Counted from the first letter of the stretch, positions 16,163 through 24,640 are shown. The stretch is 64,000 nt of DNA from Gammaproteobacteria bacterium (GCA_024275915.1 JAJRYG010000058.1:1-64000); one strand, 5' to 3'. The notes: generated from the letters alone by a model not told the origin. Made by a program: numbers and translations.

Positions 16163-17590
16163 TTATGCCTTGAGTTTCTTCAGTTCGGCTTCGGCGGCAC
16201 GCATGGCGGCCTTGGCTTCGAGTTTCATTTTGGCGGCTTTTTCTTCGGCCGCCTTGGCGCGTCTGGATTCTTCACTCAGCCGCTGCTTGGTGGCGCGCAA
16301 TGCAGATTCTCGTTTTTCTGCTTCTTCTTTTTGCAGTCGCTGGATATCCGCTTCTGCCTTGCGTTTGGCCGCTTCCACATCGGCAGCACGTTTGGCCAGT
16401 TCATCGGCCTCATGCTTGGCGGTATCCGCTTCTTTCTGGATTTTCTTGGCCTTGGCTTCGGCGGCCTTCTGGGTTTTTTCTGCCGCTACTTTCTTGCGGT
16501 TTTCAGATGTCGAATCGATGGACACGGACAGGTTGGCGTCGGGAACCTTGAGTTCATTCTCGTTGAGGCCGCCCTTGAGGACGTAACAGTTCAGGCCATG
16601 CTGGGTGAGCAGAAATGCCGCTGCGGCACTGCGATGGCCATCATCACACAGCAACACATATTCACGATCCGGATTCAGGCCTTCGACCTTCAGGCGCAAC
16701 ATGGACAGCGGAATATTGACCGAGCCTTCGACACGGTGATCCATGAATTCGTTATGCTGGCGGACATCGATGAGCAGGCTGCCGGCATTGATTTTTTCCA
16801 GGGCCGCATCCCGATTTACATAGGAGATCAACGGCTTGGCGAGAATGGACATGAAATCCTTCTTGCCCAGGCGCATGAGTATGCCGTCGTCGAGCATGGT
16901 GATGGTGGCGTTGCGTTTGCCGCCGGTGATCAGGGCTTCTTCCCCGAAACCATCCCCCGCGTTGAGGATGGCCAGCTGGACATCCTGGGCCTTGGGTGCC
17001 GGACGGCGGGAAACGGCACAACGCCCCGTCTGCACGATATAGTAGTAGTCGTTGACTTCACCTTGGGCGATGATCACGTCGCCAGCACTGGCAGGCACTT
17101 CCTCGAGCTTGATCAGCAGGTTCTGGATGTTCTCTGTTGGCAGTTTGAGGAAGGCCCGGGACTGGAGAAAGCGCAGCATCCAGGCATTTTCATCATCACC
17201 ACCGAGCTCTTCAACTTCTATGATGCTGGAATTGTCGTCACCGGACAGCACTTCCAGCAGGTCACTGTCAATGAAGAGCAGGGTACAGGGTGTTTTGGTT
17301 TTTCCGGTGCTGGGTCGAGGGACTGTCGGCGCGATGGGATGTTTTGCCTCAACGGTGCGAGCCTTGATGACCTGTGGGTGAGGATTGCCGGTAACGGTGA
17401 GTTCAACCTGGCCCTGGAGCAAGAATATGACCCTTTTGTCCCTTTCCCCCTGTCGAAACAGAATTCGGCCAGCGGGCAGCTCGCTGACGGTGGATTTTTC
17501 CGCCAGTTCCTCGAGTTTGTCCAGACTCAGGTTGCGCAGGGGCTCCAGTCCCCGAAGGGTTTTGGTGTTGATGCTGTTTTTAGTGGCCAT
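16163..17590 (-). CDS. Two cNMP-binding domains, rhodanese and coiled coil; 5-prime part of a split gene
   Basis: There are 475 residues from the ATG at 17590; a TTG six codons upstream is possible. Domains in order: a weak cNMP-binding domain (about 20-125); a second one (about 145-255) with a good phosphate-binding cassette, FGEEAL then KRNATITM; a rhodanese domain (about 265-350) with the active-site loop CDDGHRS, cysteine and arginine retained; then a coiled coil up to the TAA at 16163. It likely senses cAMP or cGMP and may handle sulfane sulfur or act as a protein-interaction module. Similar Crp-domain/rhodanese fusions occur in gammaproteobacteria. The reading frame continues past two TAA codons into the 856-codon coiled-coil gene. 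It is a possible target of the FHA-cyclase at 9594. Confidence 0.75.
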   Translation of the reverse strand: MATKNSINTKTLRGLEPLRNLSLDKLEELAEKSTVSELPAGRILFRQGERDKRVIFLLQGQVELTVTGNPHPQVIKARTVEAKHPIAPTVPRPSTGKTKTPCTLLFIDSDLLEVLSGDDNSSIIEVEELGGDDENAWMLRFLQSRAFLKLPTENIQNLLIKLEEVPASAGDVIIAQGEVNDYYYIVQTGRCAVSRRPAPKAQDVQLAILNAGDGFGEEALITGGKRNATITMLDDGILMRLGKKDFMSILAKPLISYVNRDAALEKINAGSLLIDVRQHNEFMDHRVEGSVNIPLSMLRLKVEGLNPDREYVLLCDDGHRSAAAAFLLTQHGLNCYVLKGGLNENELKVPDANLSVSIDSTSENRKKVAAEKTQKAAEAKAKKIQKEADTAKHEADELAKRAADVEAAKRKAEADIQRLQKEEAEKRESALRATKQRLSEESRRAKAAEEKAAKMKLEAKAAMRAAEAELKKLKA

Positions 17591-17747
17591 GTTTGTCCGC
17601 GGGGGCAAAAGTATTAGTTAAAATGTGGGTAAGTGAATTCCTGTCAACGACACAGTCCCACCTTGAAATGTAGTCCATTCTACTGATACATGATGTGAAT
17701 TGGCTCACAAAGGCACGCAAGCAGGAGGGGATCTGTCACATTTCCGG

Positions 17748-17916
17748 TTAACAGGCTGTTGAAAAACACAGTTATTCGACACCCTGTGTGAGGTGCAGGG
17801 ACGCACCGCCATTTTCAATGACCACAAGTCATTGAAAATGTGAGGGAATGGCAAACCGCGCTTGCCGTTCCCGGGTTGAAAAAGGCCAGGGAGTGCGTTT
17901 TTCAACAGCCGGTCAA
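17748..17916 (+). repeat. Dispersed palindromic element, copy C (full length)
   Basis: This 169 bp copy begins TTAACAGGCTGTTGAAAAA and ends TTTTTCAACAGCCGGTCAA. It includes the same 13 bp stem CATTTTCAATGAC/GTCATTGAAAATG and a second imperfect hairpin around GGCAAACCGCGCTTGCC. It fills most of the gap between the cNMP-binding gene and the outer-membrane gene. Its last bases (TCA at 17913-17915) are the TGA stop codon of the latter. Confidence 0.85.
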
Positions 17917-18614
17917 AAGCGGCGACTGAAGTAAAGATAGAATCCTCTGCTTCTGCCCCCATACCCTTTCAGGCCAATTCCACCACTGGCGTCAGTACGC
18001 ACGTGCACGCCGACATGGTAACCGAGACTCTCGGCTTCGCGGAAGCCAGTCACCCTGTTTACGGTGCCGGAATCATTCTGTTCACCATACACAGCGGTAC
18101 TGCTGACGCCAAGTAATATAGCGGCCGGTGCCTGCGGAAGTACAGTAAAATCCAGCCCCCCTTCGATTTCCTGCCAGTTTAAATCCGTATTTTGATTGTC
18201 ACTACTGCCCTGGGTTGCCTGGTAGTCGTAGTTGAAAAAAACCGCCAGGCGCAACAGCGGCTGTTCCAGGGCAATGGCACGCAGGTTGAAACCCAGGCCA
18301 TATCCCACCGTCTTGAGTCCCGAGTCGACCGGATTTGCCGGTTGGCTGACATCCAGATAGGCCAGATTCAGGCCACCCCGCAGCCAGGAGGAGAGGGACT
18401 GGTCCCAGGTAACCTTGATTCGGGTCAGGCGGGTATCAAGGGTGAGGTTGTCCTTGTACCTGAACCCCACTTCTTCGTTCTCGATAAACAGGGAAAAATT
18501 CATGTCCCCCCGGGTGTATTCGGCGTGAACCATGGTCGAGGTGAACAGCAGGAGGAACATCAGCCCTGTTGTGCCCCTTGGGTGGGCCAGATTGGCCTGT
18601 CGTGTCAGTCGCAT
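17913..18614 (-). CDS. Outer-membrane beta-barrel protein of unknown function
   Basis: This 233-residue protein has an N-terminal signal peptide (LMFLLLFTSTMVHA, cleavage near VHA-EY). The body consists of alternating hydrophobic strands with glycine and aromatic residues (VGYGLGFNLRAIAL, LLRLAVFFNYDY, SLGYHVGVHVRTD). It ends FYLYFSRRF: a C-terminal phenylalanine with alternating aromatic residues is the typical BAM recognition signature of outer-membrane proteins. No specific porin or transporter family was recognised. The stop codon TGA lies inside the end of element copy C, so the original C-terminus may have been different. It is divergent from cfa with 180 bp between the starts. Confidence 0.7.
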   Translation of the reverse strand: MRLTRQANLAHPRGTTGLMFLLLFTSTMVHAEYTRGDMNFSLFIENEEVGFRYKDNLTLDTRLTRIKVTWDQSLSSWLRGGLNLAYLDVSQPANPVDSGLKTVGYGLGFNLRAIALEQPLLRLAVFFNYDYQATQGSSDNQNTDLNWQEIEGGLDFTVLPQAPAAILLGVSSTAVYGEQNDSGTVNRVTGFREAESLGYHVGVHVRTDASGGIGLKGYGGRSRGFYLYFSRRF

Positions 18615-18794
18615 TTCTTATATCTTCTTCGTTAATGACTTAATTGGTTGTTTTTTAACATAACAGTAATTACATTTAAGCGGTATTGCAGCAAACTGCA
18701 TGTGGTTACTCAAAGATGTCTCTGGGAATGCCCTGTCATCACGACAAAGATGCGGGAGCAGGCGAATAAAAAAAACAATTCGGGGAGAATAGTC

Positions 18795-20195
18795 ATGGGT
18801 CTGGAAAAAAAACAACCGGGAGTTGTATCGGCAGGTCATGATCAGCTGACTACCCAGGAACGCCGTCGCAAGGCCTGGGGCATGAATCGTGCCGCTGGTG
18901 TTACCTCAAGAAATCGTATTGGCATTCTGCAACAGCGACCGTCCCGGCTGAAACCGGGGCATCCCTTTGCCCGCGTCAACCGCCTGGATCGCTGGCTGGT
19001 GCATGCCATGCTGAAGGTGGTTGGCCATCCGCCGGTGAGGATTTCTCTCTGGGACGGGGTCGTCATCAATGATGATGTGCGGCAACCGGTTGCCTCATTG
19101 CAGTTTCATGACCGGATGGCCCTGCTGAAAACCATGCTCGATCCCGAGCTGCATTTTGGCGACATGTTTTGCAGTGGCCGGCTGGATTTTTCCGGTGAAC
19201 TGGTGGAATTCCTGCAAACCATCTTCCGGCAAATGGAAAATGCCGAAAAAGGAGGGCCATTCAGACGCCTGATAATCTGGCTGGGACACCGGCGTATTGC
19301 CAACAGCCTGTCCAGGGCAAGGGATAACATTCAGCACCATTACGATCTGGGTAACGATTTCTACAGTTTGTGGCTGGATGAAGAGGCCATGCAGTACACC
19401 TGTGCCTATTATCCCCGCCAGGCACTCAGTCTGGAACAGGCCCAGCAGGCCAAGCTGCACCATATCTGTCGAAAATTGCAGTTGAAACCGGGCGATACCG
19501 TGGTCGAGGCCGGTTGTGGCTGGGGTGGACTGGCCCGTTTCATGGCAAGGCACTATGGAGTCAAGGTCACCGCCTATAACATTTCGAAGGAACAGGTCCG
19601 CTATGCCCGTGAGCAGGCGCGAAGGGAAGGACTTGAAGAACAGGTCGAATACGTACTCGATGACTATCGCAATATTTCCGGTCAGTACGATGCTTTTGTT
19701 TCGGTCGGCATGCTCGAACATGTGGGTGCCCGCGACTATCGCCAACTGGGTGAGGTTATCCGCCGCTGTCTGAAAGCCGAGGGAGTGGGGCTCATTCATA
19801 CCATCGGTCGCAATACTCCCAGACCCATGAATGCCTGGATCGAGCGTCGCATCTTCCCCGGTGCCTATCCTCCCACCTTGCGGGAAATGATGGATATCTT
19901 CGAGCCGAACAATTTTTCACTTCAGGATGTGGAAAACCTGCGCCAGCATTATGCCCTGACACTCCGGGACTGGTTACAGCGTTACGACAGGCATGAAGAA
20001 CAGGTCGAAGCCATGATGGACAAGGAATTCGTCAAGGCCTGGCGGCTGTATCTTGCCGGATCACTTGCCGCATTCACCTCGGGTGAACTGCAGTTGTTCC
20101 AGGTCGTATTCACGTTTGCCGGCAACAATTCCCTGCCCCGGTCACGGGCACACCTTTATGAAGACAGCGATCCGGAATGGCCGAGGAAGGCCTGA
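18795..20195 (+). CDS. cfa: Cyclopropane-fatty-acyl-phospholipid synthase
   Basis: The ATG at 18795 with GGGGAGA upstream gives 466 residues, longer than E. coli Cfa (382), because of an N-terminal segment rich in basic residues. The SAM-binding motif VEAGCGWGGLARFMA, the YDLGNDFYSLWLD block, the MQYTCAYY motif and SVGMLEHVG are all typical. It adds a methylene from SAM to double bonds in membrane phospholipids, modifying membrane stability. The next gene, an FAD-dependent reductase, starts inside its stop codon (TGATG), so the two are translationally coupled and probably act together on membrane lipids. Frame extensions upstream of 18795 lack family similarity. Confidence 0.92.
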   Translation: MGLEKKQPGVVSAGHDQLTTQERRRKAWGMNRAAGVTSRNRIGILQQRPSRLKPGHPFARVNRLDRWLVHAMLKVVGHPPVRISLWDGVVINDDVRQPVASLQFHDRMALLKTMLDPELHFGDMFCSGRLDFSGELVEFLQTIFRQMENAEKGGPFRRLIIWLGHRRIANSLSRARDNIQHHYDLGNDFYSLWLDEEAMQYTCAYYPRQALSLEQAQQAKLHHICRKLQLKPGDTVVEAGCGWGGLARFMARHYGVKVTAYNISKEQVRYAREQARREGLEEQVEYVLDDYRNISGQYDAFVSVGMLEHVGARDYRQLGEVIRRCLKAEGVGLIHTIGRNTPRPMNAWIERRIFPGAYPPTLREMMDIFEPNNFSLQDVENLRQHYALTLRDWLQRYDRHEEQVEAMMDKEFVKAWRLYLAGSLAAFTSGELQLFQVVFTFAGNNSLPRSRAHLYEDSDPEWPRKA

Positions 20196-21346
20196 TGAAA
20201 AAGCTGGATGTGCTTGTCGTCGGGGGCGGCCCTGCCGGTTCGACCCTGGCCTGGAGTCTGCAGGACAGTGGCTACCGGGTGGCTATCATGGACAAGCAGA
20301 CCTTCCCCCGCGACAAGGTCTGTGCCGGCTGGGTGACGCCGGCCGTGATGCAGGAGCTGGATATCGATCTGGAGGACTATGCCCGAAGCCGTACCTTGCA
20401 GCCCATTCATGGTTTTCGTATCAGTCGTGCAGGGCAAAAGCAGGTTACTACCCGTTACCCGGGCCAGCCCGTCAGTTACGGCATACGGCGCAGTGAATTC
20501 GATCACTATCTGCTCGAGCGTTGTGGTGCCGAGTTGATGCTGGGGGAGTCTTTCAGAAGCCTGGAAAAGGGTCGCGAAGGCTGGCGCGTCAATGATCGTA
20601 TAGACGCAAGTCTCGTCGTGGGTGCGGGGGGACATTTCTGTCCGGTGGCACGGGCCATCGGGGCAAAATACACGGCCTCGGAAAAAGTGGTTGCAGCCCA
20701 GGAAATCGAATTTGAAATGACCGCATCCCAGCGCCGGCAATGCAGTGTCGACGCGCAGATCCCCGAACTGTTTTTTACCCAGGACCTGGCCGGTTACGGC
20801 TGGGTTTTTCGCAAGGGCGATTACCTGAATATTGGCCTGGGACGCGAAGACAGTCACCATTTGTCATCCCATGTACAGACGTTTGTTCAGTATCTCAAGC
20901 AGCAGGGCAAGATACCGGAGGATATACCGGAAAAATTTCATGGTCATGCCTACCTGTTGTATCCCCACGCCTTGCGTGAGGTGTGCAGGGACAATGTTCT
21001 GCTGATCGGCGATGCCGTGGGCCTGGCCTACCCACAAAGTGGCGAAGGCATTCGCCCGGCGGTGGAATCGGCCTTGCTGGCCGCAAGCGTCATACGCCAT
21101 TGCCAGGGGGATTTCAGCCAGGCCAGACTGCAGGATTATTCCCGGCTCCTGACCGAACGCTTTGGTCAGCGCCAGCCCGCCCCCTCTTTGCTGGAGCAGT
21201 TGCCTGCCGGGATCAAGCAGTTTCTTGCGGGGCAGTTGATGAAGTCAGAATGGTTTGCCCGAAATGTCGTGATGGATCACTGGTTCTTGCAGAGCGGCCA
21301 GCCACCCCTCGACACCAACAGGCTGAATTCACATGCGGGAATCTGA
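20195..21346 (+). CDS. FAD-dependent oxidoreductase, geranylgeranyl reductase-like
   Basis: The ATG at 20195 overlaps the cfa stop by one base and is preceded by GAGGAAGG; 383 residues. The N-terminus holds the dinucleotide-binding motif VVGGGPAGSTLAW; the middle has VVGAGGHFCPVAR; and LLIGDAVGLAYPQSGEGIRPA is the second FAD-binding GD motif. This is the PHBH-type fold of the geranylgeranyl reductase group, which reduces or hydroxylates isoprenoid or lipid chains. Coupling to cfa suggests a substrate in membrane lipids, such as reducing or modifying an unsaturated acyl chain. That role is inferred from context. The 3-prime end overlaps the convergent M48-like gene by 18 bp. Confidence 0.78.
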   Translation: MKKLDVLVVGGGPAGSTLAWSLQDSGYRVAIMDKQTFPRDKVCAGWVTPAVMQELDIDLEDYARSRTLQPIHGFRISRAGQKQVTTRYPGQPVSYGIRRSEFDHYLLERCGAELMLGESFRSLEKGREGWRVNDRIDASLVVGAGGHFCPVARAIGAKYTASEKVVAAQEIEFEMTASQRRQCSVDAQIPELFFTQDLAGYGWVFRKGDYLNIGLGREDSHHLSSHVQTFVQYLKQQGKIPEDIPEKFHGHAYLLYPHALREVCRDNVLLIGDAVGLAYPQSGEGIRPAVESALLAASVIRHCQGDFSQARLQDYSRLLTERFGQRQPAPSLLEQLPAGIKQFLAGQLMKSEWFARNVVMDHWFLQSGQPPLDTNRLNSHAGI

Positions 21347-22543
21347 ACTGGCAGGTTTGACGGGCGCCTGGTGATGTCGCAATTGCTGGCGTTTCAGCCA
21401 TAGCTGATCAAACTGGCCGGTCAGGTCGGCGAGGGATTTTTCATCGAATAATTGTGTGGCAGCTACCCTTTCCGGTTGCTGCAATACCCCTGCCTTGCTG
21501 TGACCGATATTTTCCAGTCGCTGTTTCAACGGTGGCATGTAATGGAGGTTGTCGACGGTCTTTTCCATGGCATCTTCCAGCCAAACTTTCATGTCTTCCC
21601 AGCGCATGCCTTTTGTTACCACATTGGCCATGTTCTGGTAGGGTAAAACAGGCTTGTCCGGATTGCGTTGTGTCAGCTGATACACTTTGGGCCAGAATAC
21701 TTTTTCCAGAAACTTGCGGGTGACGATTTCCTGGCTCAGGACTTCGGCAAGATCGCGATCATTGATATGGCCGATTGCATACCTATCAATGGCCAGTTCA
21801 TTTTGCCGGGCGGCATAGAAGCTCAGGCTGTCATAGACAGGGATATAAAGCCGAAAGAAACTGGCATAAAAGCCATTGACAAGACCACCCGTGCGGCTGA
21901 AGTCGTCGCGGTAGCGACGCCAGGTCGTCCGTAGTTGCTGAACATGGCTACCTGTGCGGCCGGGCTTGCCGCCAGCGAGGCAGATACGCCGCGCCAGCAA
22001 GGCGCGAAAATGATCCACCGACAGGCTCAGTAACAGGGGCAGGCCGATGACCAGGGTGTTGGTGGTAAGAAACGGGATGCCATGGGACGGTGTCTTGATG
22101 ACCTGCATGGCATAGTCGTGGCGGACGATAATGCGATGGATGGCGGCACTTTCAAACGTCTGTTCCAGCTCGCTGATCAGATCGAACAGTGCCGGGGTCA
22201 TGGTGTGTTCCAGTTGATAACCCCGTGGCAGAGAGAACGGGAAGCGCAACATATGATAGCTCATGGCCACAGAAATAATAATGCCAGCGCCAGACAATGC
22301 AACGATGCTCCAGTCATAGGGGGTGTTGGCACTACTGATGAGTGCAGGCAACACCAGGCCCAGCACAATCGCAAGCAGAGGAAACAGGAACAGGAACGCG
22401 TAACCGATGGCGACGGCTGGCAGGCTGGCAAGCAGGGCCAGAAAGGGAAACCGGTTGAATACAGGTTCGAAAACCTTGTGGATCAGCTCACGGCCGTGGG
22501 CTGGATTGAGTTGGCTGCGTAATTCCTGTAGTCGTATGGCCAT
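21329..22543 (-). CDS. M48-like membrane protein lacking the HExxH motif
   Basis: The preferred ATG at 22543 (AAGAGAAAG ahead of it) gives 404 residues; in-frame ATGs at 22567 and 22630 are alternatives. Two membrane segments lie at about residues 34-70 and 78-96. The layout then follows M48 peptidases such as HtpX: a SVDHFRALLARRI segment where these have L-x-A-H-E-L-G-H, and later SFYAARQNELAIDRYAIGHI, resembling the R-x-x-E-x-x-A-D block. The catalytic His-Glu-x-x-His is replaced by residues 180-189 (RALLARRICL), so it is probably a pseudoprotease, perhaps a scaffold or regulator of a membrane protease. It ends in an 18 bp overlap with the convergent oxidoreductase gene. Confidence 0.6.
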   Translation of the reverse strand: MAIRLQELRSQLNPAHGRELIHKVFEPVFNRFPFLALLASLPAVAIGYAFLFLFPLLAIVLGLVLPALISSANTPYDWSIVALSGAGIIISVAMSYHMLRFPFSLPRGYQLEHTMTPALFDLISELEQTFESAAIHRIIVRHDYAMQVIKTPSHGIPFLTTNTLVIGLPLLLSLSVDHFRALLARRICLAGGKPGRTGSHVQQLRTTWRRYRDDFSRTGGLVNGFYASFFRLYIPVYDSLSFYAARQNELAIDRYAIGHINDRDLAEVLSQEIVTRKFLEKVFWPKVYQLTQRNPDKPVLPYQNMANVVTKGMRWEDMKVWLEDAMEKTVDNLHYMPPLKQRLENIGHSKAGVLQQPERVAATQLFDEKSLADLTGQFDQLWLKRQQLRHHQAPVKPASSDSRM

Positions 22544-22647
22544 GTTTACTTTCTCTTGGGACTCCATGGAGTCGTGTGGGGTATAACCAATGTAGTACAT
22601 GCCCTTGCCGTGAGGCTTGATGGCTATCACAAATCAGGGACAGTAAA

Positions 22648-23088
22648 ATGAAAACAGTTGTTTTATTTACAGGTATACCTTTCCTTGTCCTGCTGATGTT
22701 GGGATGTTCATCACAGAACGGTGAAGAGCAGCAATTGCTCGACAGTCTGGATGCGGCAGTCGATGCTATTGAAGAACAGGATACTCGTCAGCTGCAGTCC
22801 CTGCTGGCAGAGGATGTGAGCGGGCCACAGCAGAAGCGCAGGGATGAACTGGCGGCAATGATGCAGCTCTATTTTCGGCAGTATCGTCATGTGCGGGTAT
22901 TTCTGCGCGACACCGGCATCGAAATGCAAGGCACCCGGGCCGATGTGACAACCCTAGCGTCCATCGTGGGAGCCCGTGAGCACTGGCCCGACAGTGGCCG
23001 GCAGTTCGAGGTGCGCATGCGCTGGACGAGACAGCCTGATGGCTGGAAACTGCAACGAATCCACTGGCAGGCCCTGGAGGCGCGATGA
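22648..23088 (+). CDS. Small lipoprotein, NTF2/SnoaL-like body
   Basis: This 146-residue protein has a clear lipoprotein signal: MKTVVLFTGIPFLVLLMLGC, with the lipobox L-M-L-G-C and cysteine 20. The mature part has helical E-Q-D-rich segments followed by strands (HVRVFLRDTGIEMQG, FEVRMRWTRQPDGWKLQRIHW). This pattern resembles NTF2-like domains, for example the DUF4440 or YchJ-like group, but I cannot assign a family. It should be anchored to a membrane on the periplasmic side. It overlaps the next gene by 4 bp (ATGA) and is divergent from the M48-like gene, 104 bp apart. Confidence 0.68.
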   Translation: MKTVVLFTGIPFLVLLMLGCSSQNGEEQQLLDSLDAAVDAIEEQDTRQLQSLLAEDVSGPQQKRRDELAAMMQLYFRQYRHVRVFLRDTGIEMQGTRADVTTLASIVGAREHWPDSGRQFEVRMRWTRQPDGWKLQRIHWQALEAR

Positions 23089-23354
23089 AACCGGAATGCA
23101 AAAAGGGGGATTCAGATTTACAGATCATCCCTGGTGTCGGACCCAGTATCGCCCGTGATCTGCATGATCTGGGTTACCGGCAGGTGGCCGATCTGAAAGG
23201 AGAGGAGGCGGAATCCATGTACCGGCAGTTGATGACCCTGCGAGGTGGGCACATCGACCGTTGTGTGCTGTATGTGTTCCGTTGTGCCGTGTATTTTGCC
23301 AGCGAAGCCGAGCCACAGCCCGAACGACTCAAGTGGTGGAACTGGAAGGACTGA
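23085..23354 (+). CDS. Helix-hairpin-helix protein, Cdd1 (pathogenicity locus) family
   Basis: This 89-residue protein starts in the stop of the preceding lipoprotein gene (ATGA). The core LQIIPGVGPSIARDLHDLGY is a helix-hairpin-helix with the G-V-G-P loop and fits the Cdd1/TfoX C-terminal-like family. The tail HIDRCVLYVFRCAVYFAS with WWNWKD matches the conserved C-terminus of that family, which has Cys and aromatic residues. Members are small presumed DNA-binding or adaptor proteins of unknown role. The linkage to a lipoprotein gene has no obvious functional meaning. Confidence 0.75.
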   Translation: MKPECKKGDSDLQIIPGVGPSIARDLHDLGYRQVADLKGEEAESMYRQLMTLRGGHIDRCVLYVFRCAVYFASEAEPQPERLKWWNWKD

Positions 23355-23471
23355 TTAAACAGTGGTTCCAGATACAGGAGCAGCGAGGCTTTCAAACAAG
23401 ACCAGGCCTTTGTCTGACTCACGAGTTCGTAGCGACGGGCATGAAAATGACTTTGAATTCGGCACTGTTGT

Positions 23472-24035
23472 TCAGTCGCTGGTATCTGTGTCCAGCTGGC
23501 GATTGTTCGCTTCGATGGCATGGGTATGGATGGGAAAGGAACTGGTTTTGCGGTCTTCGAAGTAACGTTTCAGGGTAAAGTCGATGGTACGGAATGCCAG
23601 TTGCTGCCAGGGGATGTCCTGCTCATCGAAGAGTTTGACTTCCAGGCTCTCGACACCGGGATGAAAGTCCAGATCCTTCAGCTCGGCCAGATACAGGACA
23701 TAGACCTGGTTGATGTGTGGCAGGCTAATCACCGTATACAGGCTCTGGATCCGCAAATTGGCGTTGGCTTCCTCGACGGACTCGCGGATGGCCGCCTGTT
23801 CCATGGTTTCGCCGTTTTCCATGAAGCCGGCCGGCAGGGTCCATAGGCCATGGCGGGGTTGGATGGCACGTTTGCACAGCAGGACCTGATCGCCCCAGAC
23901 CGGCAGGGTGCCGGTGACGATTTTCGGGTTCTGGTAGTGGATGACATGGCAGTGGTCACACACGTGGCGGGGACGGTTGTCACCCTCGGGGATCTTTAGC
24001 GTGACCGTCTGGCCACATTCACTGCAAAACTTCAT
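23472..24035 (-). CDS. NUDIX hydrolase with N-terminal zinc ribbon
   Basis: This 187-residue protein begins with a zinc ribbon (CSECG and CDHCH, Cys positions 4, 7, 26 and 29). A NUDIX box follows: GFMENGETMEQAAIRESVEE conforms to G-x5-E-x7-R-E-x-x-E-E. Nearest relatives are the NudC-like and ADP-ribose/NAD pyrophosphatase-like group annotated as zinc-ribbon NUDIX hydrolases. It would hydrolyse a nucleoside diphosphate derivative, such as ADP-ribose or NADH, in the cytoplasm. The C-terminal SQPWW motif of NudC proper is absent, so NudC activity is not assumed. Confidence 0.85.
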   Translation of the reverse strand: MKFCSECGQTVTLKIPEGDNRPRHVCDHCHVIHYQNPKIVTGTLPVWGDQVLLCKRAIQPRHGLWTLPAGFMENGETMEQAAIRESVEEANANLRIQSLYTVISLPHINQVYVLYLAELKDLDFHPGVESLEVKLFDEQDIPWQQLAFRTIDFTLKRYFEDRKTSSFPIHTHAIEANNRQLDTDTSD

Positions 24036-24095
24036 GATGACGCTCTGTGCACGGGTAACATTTGGCCGGCAAGTGCGGCCTGTAGAGAGGCCGGC

Positions 24096-24296
24096 CTAGG
24101 CACTGGCCAGCCAGGCGGCCCACTGCGCATGCAGGGACACATCCACCCCGTCTGCCGTGGCCCGTTTTTGCAACAGGCCTTGCAGATCCTGCAGCAGTTC
24201 ACTGTCCATCAGCGCCATGTGCCGGGTCAGCTGCTCATGCAGCAGGGTGTAAATGAGCTTCAGTTCGGCAAGGGGATACTGGTCGAGGGATTTCAT
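24096..24296 (-). CDS. Small hypothetical protein downstream of yggX
   Basis: This 66-residue helical protein (MKSLDQYPLAELKLIYTLLH, QLTRHMALMDSELLQDLQG) starts at the base adjoining the yggX stop and is almost certainly translated with it. The family is not recognised by name, but genes of this size beside yggX are common in gammaproteobacteria. No signal peptide or membrane segment is present. It is convergent-independent from the NUDIX gene in the same direction, with 60 bp between. Confidence 0.6.
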   Translation of the reverse strand: MKSLDQYPLAELKLIYTLLHEQLTRHMALMDSELLQDLQGLLQKRATADGVDVSLHAQWAAWLASA

Positions 24297-24581
24297 CTAT
24301 TTTTTCGCGCCGGGCGGGGTGAAGCCGGCGGGCAGTTCACCGAACTCGCCTTCATTGAACAGGAAGCCGAGCATGTGCTTTTCGATCAGATCAAGACTGC
24401 CGGGATCGGCGGTGCTCAGGCCGTTTTCGTTCATGATGATGGTCAGCCGGTCCATCCATTTCTGCCAGCCTTCCTTCGATACGTTGTCGAAGATGCGCTG
24501 GCCAATCTCGCCGGGATAGGGGACATCGTCGAGTCCTTCGGCCTCACTCTTCAAAACCGAACAAAAAACCATACGTGACAT
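24297..24581 (-). CDS. yggX: Fe(II)-trafficking / oxidative damage protection protein YggX
   Basis: Starting at the ATG at 24581 the product has 94 residues (E. coli YggX has 91): MSRMVFCSVLKSEAEGLD, YPGEIGQRIFDNVSKEGW, then WMDRLTIIMNENGL, all diagnostic of the family. The single conserved Cys near residue 7 is present. YggX binds iron and protects Fe-S enzymes from oxidative damage. It is divergent from erpA, another Fe-S protein gene, across a 139 bp region with an IscR-type site, so the pair may be co-regulated. The frame runs further upstream without similarity. Confidence 0.93.
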   Translation of the reverse strand: MSRMVFCSVLKSEAEGLDDVPYPGEIGQRIFDNVSKEGWQKWMDRLTIIMNENGLSTADPGSLDLIEKHMLGFLFNEGEFGELPAGFTPPGAKK

Positions 24582-24640
24582 ATTGAATACTCCGCTCTCT
24601 ATATTTAAAGTGGGCTGTTTTCCCAGCCAGTTTTCGGTTA

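Noticed and set aside
16007-16165. Genome-wide reassignment of TAA to glutamate
   Set aside because: Many ordinary genes here, such as tpm and cbbL, end at TAA with expected lengths, so TAA is a normal stop. Only local explanations remain.
15521-17617. Open frame of 698 codons on the plus strand over the cNMP/coiled-coil locus
   Set aside because: It is rich in Phe, Gly and Leu, the reverse complement of Glu/Ala/Arg repeats. It has no start site or domain and is a shadow of the coiled coil.
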